Positions 47,667 to 61,076 of a stretch of 64,000 bases of DNA are shown piece after piece. Every line of letters starts with the position of its first letter. Position 1 is the stretch's first letter. The stretch spans positions 1-64,000 of the forward strand of contig JAANDG010000304.1 in assembly GCA_036852015.1 (NCBI GenBank). Direction: 5' to 3'. The translations under genes and the position numbers were made by a program. The DNA is from Pelodera strongyloides (Eukaryota; Nematoda; Chromadorea; Rhabditida; Rhabditidae). The notes beneath the pieces were generated by a model. That model did no database searches. It saw only the letters and a list, made by a program, of their open reading frames with translations, and had not been told where the DNA came from.

Positions 47667-47977
47667 ATGTCTGGCCGCGGAAAGGGAGGAAAAGGACTCG
47701 GCAAGGAACGAGCGAACGCCATCGCAAGGTTCTCCGCGACAACATCCAGGGCATCACCAATCAGGACATCCGCCGTCTGGCTCGTCGTGGTGGAGTGACG
47801 CGTGTCTCGGGACTCATCTACGAGGATACCCGCGGTGTGCTCAAGTATTTCCTGAAGAACGTTCTCCGTGACGCCGTCACCTACTGCGAGCACGCCAAGA
47901 GGAAGACCGTCATCGCAATGGACGTCGTCTGCGCCCTCAAGCGCCAAGGACGTACCCTCTACGCATTCGGAGGTTAG
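47667..47977 (+). CDS. Divergent histone H4 with frameshift in the N-terminal tail
   Basis: From ATG 47667 the frame reads [13 protein letters not shown], identical to canonical H4. One base is then missing, and the rest continues in another frame from about 47707: [14 protein letters not shown], then [51 protein letters not shown]. Adding one base back would give exactly the family length (103). H4 is a core nucleosome protein and almost invariant, yet here about 15 positions differ, including Lys16 to Glu and Lys31-Pro-Ala to Asn-Gln-Asp. Third positions remain strongly G/C, as in active histone genes. An acceptor at 48121-48123 (TTACAG) followed by a basic open frame (VRKGIKFDIRKEM) and AATAAA at 48202 suggests a spliced, polyadenylated transcript, but no donor joins the two frames cleanly. 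Either a young pseudogene, a sequencing error, or an unusual variant. Confidence 0.7.
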
Positions 47978-48123
47978 AAATCTTCCCACATGCACAGTTA
48001 CAGTATGGTGTACGTATCGTTTTTTTTAAATGAAACCTCGCCTCACATGATTGACTGTTATAACTTATCATCTCTAGCGTATTATACAAAATATCCACTG
48101 TAATGTATGGTATTATATTACAG

Positions 48124-48207
48124 GTCCGGAAGGGAATCAAGTTCGACATCCGCAAAGAAATGAAGAGAATGAAAGATATGACGAAGACGCGAAGCCATAA
48201 TAATAAA
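48124..48207 (+). other. Possible downstream exon and poly(A) signal after H4
   Basis: After a TATTACAG acceptor, one frame reads VRKGIKFDIRKEMKRMKDM with codon use like the H4 gene (GTC CGG AAG, ATC AAG TTC GAC ATC CGC). A second frame, which would splice from GGA-G of the H4 C-terminus, reads PEGNQVRHPQRNEENERY and stops at TAA. I cannot decide between them. AATAAA lies at 48202-48207. Confidence 0.35.
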
Positions 48208-48464
48208 CTTTGTACTTATGCTGTGTACATGTGTTTGATGTAATGTAAGAGGAGCACGTAGTATGCTGTGTGCCTTCTGCTATCCAGGGAGCCGTTTTGT
48301 GAACTATCTACTTTAGTTTCCTCTCCCTATATTTTCTTCCTCTGAGATACATGTTAGGAAAAGCAAATGTTTTTCCTTGCCGAGTACTCTGTTTCCTCAG
48401 TGCAGATAGCTGCATAATAAATGTTTTTCCACAACTGAAAAAAAAGGATTTTTTTTCACGGTTT

Positions 48465-48655
48465 TTACTTGTTTTGACTTGACACGGGTTTTGACTTGAT
48501 ACGGTTTTTGGCTTCAATTGACACGTTTTTGACTTGACACGGGTTTTGACTTGACTTGACACGGGTTTTGACTTGACACGGTTTTTGGCTTCAATTGACA
48601 CGTTTTTGACTTGGCACGGTTTTTGACTTGACGCGGTTTCACTTGACGGTCGTTC
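48465..48655. repeat. Minisatellite with GACTTGACACGG core
   Basis: About a dozen units of TTTTGACTTGACACGG and the variant TTTTTGGCTTCAATTGACACG in a higher-order pattern. It lies between the convergent H4 and thioesterase genes, 100 bp beyond the end of the latter. Confidence 0.9.
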
Positions 48656-48753
48656 AGATGATTTGACGAGATTTTCACGGTTATAAACATCCTGGTTACT
48701 ACAACTACAGTCATCAAATCTAACATATATAAAACATTCATTAGTTTATTAGC

Positions 48754-51700
48754 TTATAATTTATGTGCTAGTTTTTGGTCTCTGCTATTGTTGAACAACG
48801 GTAGAGGCGTTGGTTTTCCGAGGTGTCTCGTGAAGAAGTCAATTGTTCGGTCCCAAACTGCTTGCTGACTACGTCCGTGTCCATAATACTCGCCCCCATA
48901 TGCTTGATATGTCCCTGAATTTCTTTTTACAATAAGCTGAGATTTCGCACAATTGCGGTCCTCTCACCAGAAAAAGATGAAGGGGAAAAGAAGGAGATAA
49001 TGATAATCGCAAGTTAATAATGTGTAGAGTAAGCACACATAAACATAATACTCAGTGTAAGAGTATACCAGTAAATCCAGAGAAAATGTAGGGCATATGT
49101 GGTAAGTGAGGCGGCTCCATTAGATGACCACCCGGCGCACAGTCCAACTCCACTGATAGAGCTGAACAATACAAAATATTACAGGAACTATTATTTTCGG
49201 TTGTCTGCGCTACTACAAGTGTACACGCACACGTAATCGTAAGGCGGAAAGAGTAGTGCGGCGAAAGAGTGGCTCAACTACGGCACGAAAATTAGTGATA
49301 CGTGTGCAAGAAACAGTAAAAAGGTTGAATAATTAAGCCTCATTATGCGACACCCTAACTTAACTAGGCTAGAATATTCAAACAACGCATTTTACAACCA
49401 ACACTCTTTCCTTAAACGATCCCTTATTTTGTAGCAGAATTTTGAAGGCGTAGACAAATCACAGAGAGACGCCTGAAATAGGGAAGAGAAAAAATGTACA
49501 ACAATACAATAAGATGGTGAAGAAAAAGTTAACCAAGAAAAATAGAAAAGGGTGAATTTTTTCTATCTTGCTATTTAGACATTTTCGATTGAGGTCCGAT
49601 TGATATGGTTATTAGGACCAAGTTACCTTGCTCAAAACATTGTGTGACTATGAGGGGCATTGTTCCCGAGATTGGGTGCGGGCCAATATCCCCGGAACAC
49701 TTCTAAATCGAACAACGGACACCTACCACAATCCTGAATTTGGTATCTTTTGGACAGCGATCAACTGGTGGTTCTGTTTCTGGAGGAACAACGTAGGAAA
49801 GCAGTGCCCCTTCGTATACGAGGGCTTCATTCACTGTAGGGAACTCGACGTCGTCAGGGACTCTGAAAGAAAGAGTTTACTTCTTGAAGTCTTGGGACTC
49901 TATTCTTACTCCTGCACGACAAGTACAAACAATGACTTTGAAGTGACATTTTCTTTGTGTCTATGTTTTTCATCCCTTTATGAACGAAGAAACATTTTTA
50001 GTTTTTTAACATTTTCAAACTTACTCGGCGCACTTTGCTCTCACTCCATTGATTGAAATAGCAGCAACTGGGTCCACGAAATGGATACTATTGATTATGC
50101 AATAAGCAGACACCTGAAAATATTCATAAATTCTATAGAATAGAACCGAGGAGGGAGATGGTTTGCATTTCTGCTTGAAACTCTGAGGCTGCTGTGCACA
50201 ACTCACGGCCACATGGCCTTTGATTTGATTTTTAATAATAATGGTATTGTTTTTTCTTTATTAAGTTTGTTAAGAAACATTTTAATTGTTTGCTTTATTT
50301 GTTTTATTAAATAAAAGTACAAAAAGATATAGTAGACCGGCTATGAGCTGTCGATATGTTATATGCTGTCGATATGTTGAATCAAAATGTGATACACCAG
50401 GTCTGCAATAAGATGTTATGTACCTTAGTTGTATTGTTCGCAAGAAGCTGACAGGCAACGCCTCCGAATGAATTTCCCTGGACACCTAGTTTGCCACAGA
50501 ATGGCTGCTCCCGCAACCAATCTATAGTATTCTGAAAAAAGTACTGTATTTCTGGAGACTCAACGACGAGAAGTCTTATAGACTGAGAAAATTTACCATT
50601 AGACAATACGGAAGAACCCCGTATTAGAGATATACGTTTCATTCACTAGATTCACTCGACAAGCTAAACTCACCGTAAAATAGTTGAGATCCACGTCCTC
50701 TAAATCTTTGGGCAAGTTTTTGTAGTTGAAAAATGGAAGCGCAACAGTTGCAAATCCTGTAATCGCTATAGAAAGAAAAGCAGTGGCCGTGTCTCGTTTC
50801 TGTTGAATACAAGCCATACATATATAGGACAATAGAGAAGAGTAAAATCTGACCATGTGAGGCCAAAAGGGCCGCTCTGTGTTGTCTTATTCCACCTCCT
50901 GTGCCGGCAAAATCGAGTATTGTGGGAAATGGACCCTCTCCTGGAAATATGCTTCAGACTGTCCCAGGGTGGGAGAAGTTGTCCTCTGTTTGGCTCTGAT
51001 TCGTGTGATCCCTATCTTTCTCTCATCGCCCAGTGGGAGGCTGGGAGCTTCCCGACGAGTTTATGCAAGACTATTAGACAACTTTTTCCAAACAAGGGCA
51101 ATCCTTTCAAAAATGTTTAAATGTTTATTGGACTAGGAAGAGCGCAAAGCCATAAGAGACCAGAAGAGATAAGAGAAAAGGGTACTTTAAATACAGCCCT
51201 CTGACAAGGGTCATGTGTCTTCGAAGGTTTCATCAAGGGTCACCTATACGCCTACTTCTGCCACGTGTGAATTGGAAAGTTTCGTAACACCTAAATACAA
51301 TTTGACAAAGCCCATTAAATAACACTTCCACTCACCAGGAGGAAGATACAGTGTCCCAGTAAATGGTTCTCCCTCCATGTCGATTTCTTTAACTAGAGGA
51401 TGTTTCCAATGTCGGATGTGGAAAATTTCGTCCAGAAGTCTTTCTTGACAATCATACAAACTGAAAGAATAGAAGCTTTCCTACAGTCTTTTGCCGAAAC
51501 AAGCCATTATCAACGCGAAACTTTGGCCCGTGCGCGGCCGGCCGGTGCGCGGCCTAGAAAAAAAAATGGGTGGGCCCACACACGGCGGCCCACCCATTTC
51601 AGGCGCCGTGTAGGCCGCGCACCAGCCAAGTTTCCTCAGTGATTCCCCTTTTCATGAAATAGAGCTACAACTATTGAATTACAATCAACTTTACGTGCGG

Positions 51701-52893
51701 CGAAGAGAGTCCAGTGTCTAATGAACGCGAGAGATAGTGAAGCAAATCGTACCGAGTTAATACATAGGCAAACGAATTTTGTAGACGTATACCGGTTTAC
51801 ATACAATTTCTAGCTCGCAATATACACAAACCTACCGTATGATATATGTGTATGGATGTGGAGGCGTGGCCCATACGGTAGCTCCTTTCCTACATTCTTC
51901 TGCGGGAAGCATCGACGCAAATAAACCCATCGGGTTGACTTCTGAATATAAATGCGAACTTTGTTAGTGTCTGATACAATTTTAGTTCATTTCATATTAG
52001 CCACGCAATTTGCGCGAAAGATGTTCAATTTCATGTGGTGCACCTGTGGCGTTCTTTTGGCACACATGCCACATGATGCATCCCATTCAATAAGCGCGCC
52101 ACCGTACAGGAGTGCCAAAAAGCATTGTACAAGCAAGCGTTGTGTGTCAGCACAAAGGCCTGGCGCTTCTCCGCACAGCCTACAGCGCCATCTTCGAATG
52201 ACGAACCTTTTCCACGCCCTCTCTTCGCCCCGGTATCGGAAGGATTGCGCGGCGCTGCACTTCCGCGCCAGGGTTTCGCCGCACGACGCCCAAGTTTCAT
52301 CAGAGTAGAGTCCGCCGCCCTGCTTCGGGCGATCCCCTTTTGCACGCAGTTTAAATAGTGTAAACACAAACCATCGTAGGTTCCCCTGATTGGCGTATCT
52401 TTGGCTACATCAATAGTCCCATCTTGTCCCGCTCTGAAGACTCCATAAGATAGATGTGTTCCAGTACGATGCTTTAAGCTGAATTATGTAAATAGTAACC
52501 GCAAGCGCAAGAATATAAGAGATTCAACGGCAAGGATGGACTGATAAAAAAAGTCTAGCTGAACTGTATACTTCCTATTAGTAGGCCAGCTTTTTGCAAC
52601 GTACAAGCCCAGTTTTAATGAATACTTTGAACCTTGACGTATCGCCTGCATAGTTTTGGAAAGTCGCCTCAGGCGGGCGACAGCCGTCTGGTAGGAAGAT
52701 AAGACATTCAACAGTAAGGATGGACGAGTGAAATATTTTATCTTATAAAAATTGTATACGATACTGTATAAAAAAACACGACAGCTCACCTCACAACAAT
52801 TTTATAGTTTTCATCAGGGTTCAGTTTTTCAGCTATAATTCTAGTGCTCGAATCATCCATTAGACATTCTCGATGATTGATGTGAACACTCAT
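48754..52893 (-). CDS. BAAT/ACOT-type acyl-CoA thioesterase or N-acyltransferase
   Basis: Twelve minus-strand exons keep phase: 52893-52790, 52478-52372, 51941-51836, 51460-51336, 50940-50854, 50765-50674, 50531-50424, 50113-50025, 49862-49727, 49472-49403, 49161-49069, 48914-48754 (425 residues; family ~420). The N-terminal bile-acid-hydrolase/transferase domain is followed by an alpha/beta hydrolase. Key blocks: NPMGLFASM, PFPTILDFAGTGGG, PKDLEDVDLNYF, GVQGNSFGG with the nucleophile serine, SLCDLST with the probable acid, GGHLMEPP with the histidine, GGEYYGHGRSQQAVWDRTIDFF. Family members hydrolyse acyl-CoA thioesters or conjugate acyl groups to amino acids, often in peroxisomes. The C-terminus HKL resembles a PTS1 peroxisomal signal. 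Ser rather than Cys at the nucleophile favours thioesterase over amino-acid N-acyltransferase activity. An acceptor-like TTGTAG lies five bases before the ATG; AATAAA (minus) at 48750-48745. Confidence 0.93.
51520..51645. repeat. GC-rich inverted repeat in thioesterase upstream intron
   Basis: Arms GAAACTTTGGCCCGTGCGCG and GGCCGCGCACCAGCCAAGTT, with an inner pair around GGGTGGGCC. It ends AGTTTCCTCAGTG, like the element at 26640-26850. Confidence 0.7.
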
Positions 52894-54411
52894 TTTCTCT
52901 ACAATGTGAAAGTTGAACTTGGTGATTGCCGCGCGCCATTTCTATTTGGCGTGCATTTTGCTGGCCACCACGTCGCCAAATGATTTTCGGGTCTACAGGC
53001 CCCGCAGCGCAGCGTGTGTGCGGGCGCTTACCACGGCGTACACGTCAACTTTTTCAGGGAACACAATAATAAAAGTTTCGCAAACAATCAACAGATCATC
53101 GTGGACATGAAGCGAAAAGTATGAAAAGTTGAAAACCAGTCATGTTTTTGAAAACAGCTTATGAAACAGGTTATCGCACACATTTTATGTATTATTTCGA
53201 ATTCGAGGGAAACCCGCCAACTCTGTGTAATAAATACAAAACATATAATATGTGCAGAAAAATAAGCTAATTTTGGATAAAGAATAACTCATACAAAATT
53301 TACCATAATAGAAGCCATATTATCAGATTTGAAACTTAACAAAAACACTATGTCTTTACTACGGCATGTGCAATTCCAATAAACAAAATCGAGAAAGACA
53401 TACTGATAGAACCCCACGTGTAGTTTGGCTCTTTTTGTATCAAAACTGATTGCGAACCAACTATGTTATCATACAAACTACACTACGCATATAATATGCC
53501 CTCTCAGAAACACGTTCGTAACTGACAGAAGTCTGACAATGTTAGGACTGCTAATAACGCCTAATAAAGTACTTGTAAAAAACACTCCCGAAACTGCATT
53601 TACATCCTGCCTGTATAAACTGATTACTCCCAGTTTAAAAAACACTCGTGCAAAACCCTTTACTGAAACATAGGCACATTGAAAACACCTAAAAAAAGAC
53701 AAAAGAATCGTTATTTTAATTCTAGTAATGATAACTGGAATATATCAACTACCCGACTGAAATTTTAAATTAAAGTTAAATCAACCAATTACGAAATATT
53801 CGTTTGAAAAAAACATGCATGTGGAAAAGATGTAGCAAAGCGACCAACAGAATAAATGAAAACACCAAATACACATGATTCAATGGAACAAATAATAAAT
53901 AAAGAAAAAGGAAAATATTAACAAGAATAAACGTGCTCTATCTGCAAGCACATTCAACAAATACATCTTTGGAAACACAAGCAAGGGTTTACATGTTCCT
54001 AAAACAGACAACGTTTCTAACAAACATCTACAAACAAACTTTATATACAAAAGGCCCTTATTTTCGTTTCTCACTGTAAAACTAAAAACTAAAACCCTAA
54101 TAACACACAAAATACAAAACCACGATTCCCTTATTCTCATAACGCAAAAGAATAACGAACAGCAAACACGACAGGCAAACAAACAATAATTATTGAAAGA
54201 AACAAAGTGCTAGTTACTTTTACTTTACAGTTTACAGTAATACATCGTAATAAAGCAGTTATGTGTCTCTTTCAAGCGGCATGGCACGTGGTGTTGGAAC
54301 ATAAATGGCTAACTTCATTATCATGGATTTCAAGCAAATGTACATTTGCACAAAATGGCACACACAGATGGGAATCCAGCTCAAAACCACGTGCCATGTC
54401 TCTTTAATACC
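52894..54411. other. Spacer between thioesterase and TFIIB
   Basis: AT-rich. No gene supported. Ends with the MITE at 54271-54407. Confidence 0.6.
54271..54407. mobile_element. TTAA MITE (AGCGG type) just beyond TFIIB stop
   Basis: Left end TTCA-AGCGGCATGGCACGTGGT, right end CCACGTGCCATGTCTCT-TTAA, 137 bp. It ends 5 bp from the TFIIB stop codon, so it forms the start of that gene's 3' untranslated region and may supply its poly(A) context. Confidence 0.8.
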
Positions 54412-57400
54412 TTAAGAAGTGGGAAGTTGCTCAATGGGGGTGACAAACTTGAATTCCTCGGGGAATAGCTCCGAAGCTCGGGGTAACAGTAGTTTGTACG
54501 TCTGTTTTACAGTCACTTCGGCCGCACCAGCAATGTCACCAATTTCTAAAGATAAACAAAACATTACAGGGTCGCACAAACAAAAAAACCCTAAAACAGC
54601 AACTTGCTTTTGAGAAGAGTAAAACCGTCGCTCTATCCGTACCACATTGCATTTTCTGCTAATTGTAAGAAATCCAAGTATCTTACAGGATTCCCTAGGC
54701 AGAAAAAGTAGAAACGTTATTGACGCGATCGGAAATTTACAAGGGTATGTGTTATCGATATGTTTCACTCAAGTCTAGAAATTTGCCGTTGTATCAGGAA
54801 ACCCGAACCATTCTGGAACCATTCCGCATCTATAACCGATTTAAGCGCAGACATGAAATATGTTTCACTCAAGATTATTTGTCCCATATGTTGATGACAG
54901 ATAATCAATGAATGTCAATATAATTGAAGTGAGTAAAGCACCAACCTTTAGCACTCTTCTTATCTGCCGATGCCTGTGATGCCATGTAGATTGCAGCCGC
55001 AGCGATGGAAATCGGACTACGTCTAAAGAAGGAGAACATTAAAAAAACATGTTTATAGATAATTGTAAGAAAAATACATCAAAATTGCAGTACGTGTTAT
55101 GGCTTAAACTAATACTAAATGAATGCATAGTCGTACATCCTAATAGAGAATAGGTTCACAAATTAAGTACATTAACAATGATAAAAAACAACCAACCACG
55201 AACGATTTCACTTCATATTTCAGTGATTCGCCAAAAAGAATACGAGAAATAAAGTTTAAGCGCTTAAAAATAAATCGAAAAGAAGTCTCTTACCCTGCGA
55301 CCAGATCCATGTCAACGGCCTTCTTAGCAATTCTCGTCGCACAAGACTGAAATAAAACAATTGGGAGACTAAGACAAGTTAACTTCTCTGGACACACTAC
55401 TATACAAACTACATGAAAACAAACATTTAAACTAAATGAACAAATAATAATAAACAGTAGATTTCAGCACTACAAGCATATTTTAGAATTGGAAAACACA
55501 CGATTTGCAGTACACTGCTTGGATTGGAGCTACCAGGCAGTTCGAAAAAACGACAACATTTTACAATTTTAAATGTTTATATGTGATGATTGCATGCATG
55601 AATAAACCGATATTATTATATATTTTGTGCGAACCTGTACAGAGTTTGGAAGGTTGAGATTTCCACAGAATCTGCTCATAAAGTCAGCGGAGGTGATTTG
55701 CTCCAGATTGGTCTCCATTGAACGAACGATTAGTTTGAAACAACGGCCGATCTCCTTTTTGGATACACGCGAAACGGCACAGATTTCTAGAAAAACATAT
55801 ATTTATTAATTTAAACATACGGCATTTTGACACATCTTACATCCAAAATTAAGTAATCCGAGAAATAATAAGTTTAAAGCGAACGAACATGTAGATTATA
55901 CATGCCGGTTTCTCGCTTTTTACGAACTTCGACAAGTCTGGCGTCTCTTACTACTATACTTTTCAATTGCATCTCCAATTAGAACTACTATTTTAATGAA
56001 TGAAACCAACATCGACATGTCTAAACAAAATTAAAGACTAAAGACATCATCACATAAAAACACATGTAACGGTTTTCACTAATAAAACACAAGTATGTAA
56101 AAAAAGTGACTGATTCAAAGAAACCAACCCTTAAAAGTTCTCGGAACTCCCTCCTTTCTGCAAGCAATGTACAGACACGCAGCGGCTTGTGCTTCATTGT
56201 TCTTTCCTAGAATAAAACATTATTAGTAATACGTTTCGTTTAAAGTGCAATCTAGTAAAGCGGCCACATATATATGTGGTTCCCCGACGTAAGATATTTA
56301 TTTATTAAATAACACCAAGGTGTGCATCAAATAATATGATAATATTATGAAATATCAAATAATATGATAATCAAATAATTTTCGGACTTTTTGTGTGGGG
56401 TTCCCCCCAAATAAGAGTGTGTTGGTTAGTAAGAGGGTGCGAGAGCGAGATGAACAGCGTAAGACAAAATGATAGAGTGTGATAAGAAAGATACTTAGAA
56501 TACCCTAGGGGTGACAAAGGAGAGATGTAAGGGGGTTCCCCCCTCCCCCCAAATGGTGGGCAAAACCCCTTTTCATGCGTGTTTCTTGACCTATGGTGGT
56601 TCCCAGTGAAATCATAAATGAACTTATACTCACCCTTTAGCGTTTTTGTATCCAGCACATCCTTGAATATTTTCGCCGCGCAATCCTAAAAAAGTTTCGA
56701 TTATAAATCGAATCAAGAAAAACTTTGTGTTTCTAAAACATTTTAAAACTCAGATATATAATACGTATCACTGCTAGAACGTAATTACCCTGCGCCGAGT
56801 AGCGATCAAAATAAAGATAGGGTATTAATTTGAATACCTGAATACTCCGAGCCAAGTGAATTCTCTCGCTCATTTCTCGAATCACACTGATCGCCTGTGT
56901 CATTTGTCTGTCAGTGTTGTTCATCGATTTGCGGGCCGCATTCGCCAAACTAAAGGATAAATCATAAACACCTTTTAGAGGATTATAGATTATTAATAAC
57001 TAGTTCGGTCGAAAACACCACACCCCTGACGCAGAACCATAGCCTAGGCCCCGCCGGCGAGCACAACGGGGAACACCTCCGGAATTAGAATATTGCATAA
57101 ATTAAGAGAGCTCACTACTGAACTACCTCCCGATTAGCATATTAGGCATGTGAAGCGCGGAGGTGATACGTAAAAAGATATCAAACGTATCACAAATAGA
57201 CAAAATTTGACGAACCACCTCCGGGCTCGCCGGCGAGGTTTATGCCCTGCGCAGAACCACATCTTTACTACAATAGTCATCGCCATTGCAATAAACAACG
57301 CTAGAAAGTCATTTGCACATGATGTACGAGAATGCAATTATCCCATCTATTATACAAAAAAAAGTCAACATGAAGTTAACATTGCATGATTGCCAATGTC

Positions 57401-58048
57401 AAATATTTTACGTCAATTAAATACCAATGCACCTATGCTGACCAACCTGACATCACTGTCACTGCTTCCGAATCCAACAGTGAAAGTAGTGGAGAGGTCC
57501 GAACCGGATAGAAGAGGGTTCTCAGGGGCACCAACACGAGAAGGGTCAGTTCCAGAACGCTCATTGGAGAACGATCGCCATTCGGTTCCCACGTCGACAA
57601 GTCTAAATAAACGTTTCATAAAACACATGCGAAGTAGACAGGAAACAAGAGTTGTGCACCGTCAGGAAAATTTCGCCCTATGGTAGCAGGGCCAACAGTA
57701 ACTCCCATTTTAGTAATTTGTACCTTATTTATGCATAAACAGTTTTCAAACATATTGAGGTTCCGCCTATGGCGCAATCGTAAAGGAAGCATATATCGGA
57801 TCGGGAATGGGAGCTTTTCGGAAATTTATTAGCGCTGCTTCGCATATGGAAGTCATCATGATGGTCAATTAGTATAAAACTACATAACTGGGCATTTGTA
57901 AAAATAAGAAGAACGTTAGTTCAGAACAAGAACCACAGCTAACGAACCTATCTCCCACAACAAGACCACACTCGGGACAGATCACATCTCCGGCACGGTG
58001 ATCCTCGATAAGGTGTACATCAGGATGAATGGGACAAGTGACTGACAT
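54412..58048 (-). CDS. GTF2B: General transcription factor TFIIB
   Basis: Bridges TBP at the promoter and RNA polymerase II in the nucleus. Nine minus-strand exons keep phase: 58048-57948, 57602-57447, 56949-56838, 56685-56634, 56206-56129, 55786-55635, 55346-55294, 55022-54946, 54545-54412 (304 residues; family ~316). N-terminal zinc ribbon with ligands in TCPIHP and [12 protein letters not shown], then the B-reader block [13 protein letters not shown], then two cyclin repeats: first with [50 protein letters not shown]; second with [58 protein letters not shown], ending [13 protein letters not shown]. The ATG sits directly after an ATTTAG acceptor, consistent with a trans-spliced leader. Confidence 0.96.
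57005..57265. repeat. Inverted repeat in TFIIB intron 2
   Basis: GACGCAGAACC...CCCCGCCGGCGAGC on the left and GCTCGCCGGCGAGGTTTATG then CCTGCGCAGAACCAC on the right frame a 260 bp element. GAACCACCTCCGG inside recalls family E. Confidence 0.5.
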
Positions 58049-59277
58049 CTAAATATAGAGACATATACAAGGTACGAAGCAAAACACACAACTAAAGCAC
58101 CACCAAATCAATAGTTGCGAAACACATTTCGAAATTATCAGAGGTTCAAGAGTTGAGCTTGGATTCAAAATGTAAACAACAGCAGCTATGTGTAGCAAAG
58201 TTAATATTGCGCATATTCATTGGTAGTACTAAAATACAATACAACGAAACATACAAACATGAATAAGAGCAGTTTAAACAGAGGATAACGCGGATAGTTT
58301 TGTGCAAAGTGCATGCACTTTCGCATTAAAATTCCATTACGCTCTCTGACCAATTTTGCACTTCTGCACACTCTTCAGTGTACGGTAGTGCGACGGCGAT
58401 TTAAGATCGGAAAAGAGGTTATAATACTACTGTCATAGAATACTTTGTCTAATATGAATATACTCATAAGCTCAAATTTCCAGAGTTGTTTACAAAAAAT
58501 CTGAAGATAGTCAAGTTCCGTCAGAAATGTAACTGTATTTTAGGCTTGTCAAAACAAACTTGAGATGGAAGTCTCCAGTACATTGACGAAAATTGAATCA
58601 CAGAATTGGTAAAAAGTTCCAAAGACCGCACTTTGCCAATTAGTCCATAATTATGAGCTATAATTGATTTCTGATATAAATGTCTCTCGTTCGTTTTTTC
58701 CCCACTACATACATAAGCGAGCCTACGCGTCAATAGTCAAATAGCGCACACTCATTGCATGATTGTCAGAGGTAAATTTTTCTAACAAAATCTTTTGATT
58801 ATCTGTTGAATAATCCGTTCATTAGTTTAAACTGCTCTCTTTTGTCATGCAGACATACTGCACAAGCAGTCTTTCTATGCAAAACAAAAGCTATCAGCAG
58901 TAGCTTTGATTCAATTTTTTGTGAAATAATCGATATGAAATAGCATCGGGGTAACTTTCCAAAGATATGTTTTACCAATGTTTAAGTTTGTCTACGGTAG
59001 CTCGGTAGCTGCGCATGTCCATTTCTACGATAAAACCCTTATGTTATCTCAGCCCGCCCCCATTTCTTGGGACCCTCAGCATCTCTCTTCTTTCTTTCTC
59101 CGCTGCGATAACAATACCCGAAACCTCTTACCTCTACCTAAAGAAATTATTTATTAAATATTCCCTTATTCAGTAATATATACCTTGTGTATTCAATACT
59201 CAAGTCTACATGAAACCGTCAACATTATTACGAGTCTTTATGCTGACCACGTAAGTTCATCCAGCGTTTTTGTCATT

Positions 59278-59466
59278 TTAAAGCGAAATACCGGCCGGTT
59301 TTTGAAACGCCTCATGGATAACCGAATTCTTACGCATTTATGCTAATTTACTCGAATTTAGCTCGATTGTTCATTCCAATGTATGTTCCTTTGCATAAGC
59401 TGCATGAGAATTCTGGATTCTGGTGTACTCGATGTGTTTCAAAAACGTGCTGGTATTTCGCTTTAA
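59278..59466. mobile_element. TTAA-bounded MITE, family A copy 4
   Basis: TTAA-AGCGAAATACCGGCCGGTTT...GTGCTGGTATTTCGCT-TTAA, 189 bp, interior very like copy 1 (CTCGATGTGTTTCAAAAAC). Confidence 0.9.
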
Positions 59467-61038
59467 ACTTGTTCGGTGTTGGCTGGAGAAAAACGTCTAA
59501 CAATAAGCGAGGTACAATTATATGTTAGATGGGTTACATGTTACATATTACATCTACACCCACTATGATTCTATTGAGAGTTACAGAATCCTGCACCAAC
59601 TACCAACACACCCGTTGTTAGGATGAAAAAAACCTAGGGGCTGGGCTAGTGGTTACTTATTGTTTGTTATAGTTTAGTAGCATCCAATTAACATTCTATA
59701 ATTGACTAATTCGCAGAAATTATTAGGCCTCAGCAAATAAACAGCAAATTGTCGTCTGTGTTTGTTTTTCCATCATTTGAGAGTTACGTGAAGAGTTTTG
59801 AGTGCCTGTGTATGTGTAGAATTCTGTAATTCTTTTTTTTGCTATTGTGTTATGGTTATGGATGCAAGGTAAACTTCGTTACAAACGTTACACTGCTCAT
59901 CACTATTTTGCTATGAGTTTTATCTGTATTTTAAAAATTAACTTTTTACAAATTGTTATACAAAGCCTTATAACATTTATAAGCTTTGTTTATATTAATT
60001 CCTCTCCAATGTTTCGATTATTTATTGTTAGATTTATTTTTGGAAGTAAATTACTGGTTAGCTATTGTTAGATCTAGCAGATGTGTAGGTTTATCTCCGT
60101 GGAGTAGTTTACGAGTTTACCCTTTGCTTCGGAAGAATAAGCATTATTCTCAAGAAGACAAGAAAATAAAATATTCATGACGCTAACCCAAAGAAACGCA
60201 AACTTTTTGGAAGAGCAAGGCGCTGGAGCAAAGATTTCCAAGATTCTTTTGTTATGAAATAGAAATAGACAAAGAAGTGTGTAGGAAGAGTGACAAGAAT
60301 TCAAAATGAAAATATTCACTTGAGCGTGGCGGAATTCGAAATTTTCGTGTAATATTTTCGCATACTACCGTACACCTCTGGCGATTAATTTATATATCCA
60401 CAATGGAAAGTTAGAGTTAAAATTTTTCAGCATTCAACTAATGTGCAGGGGCATAAATGGGCAAAATGAAGGAAGTGGAACGGTAGTCGAAAGCTACAAA
60501 AGAATAATAAAAAAAATCATTTTAAACATAGGGGTGCTATTTATAGAGGTTGATTTGTAGTTGGAAAATGTTAGGCTGCGTTGAATAAGGTCTGATGCAG
60601 ACCATCTATATGCATCTCATATGAACATCATCTATTATATATATATATGTATTGGGAAGAATTATGCGCTACACAATTTTTAACAGTTTTCCCCATTTTC
60701 CTCATTGCATTGTCAGTCGAATTTCAAATCGGTATGGTGAAAACAGTTCAACAATTTCATTTTCATGACTGGGAAGCCCCATTTGAGCTACTTATTTAGA
60801 CAGTTAGTTTCTAGAGCGCCCGTACTATTTTTCCCTTTAATATTCAATATGCTGAAGTCGCCCTGCAAAATAGCTGTGCTGAACTTGATCTTGATCTTAA
60901 CTTTATTTGCTGCAAATGTTGTCCTCTATTGGATCAAGTTTATTTGGTTTTGTACGCCACTTGCGTAACCTTTCGAGTACATTCTGATACTGTTGAGCTA
61001 TAATTATCCAAGTTAAAAGCTTTATCTTAATCTCTCTG

Positions 61039-61076
<38 letters not shown>

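Noticed and set aside
60765..60968. Plus-strand open frame with a membrane-like segment
   Set aside because: AT-rich sequence easily gives hydrophobic frames; no splice partners or homology are recognised.
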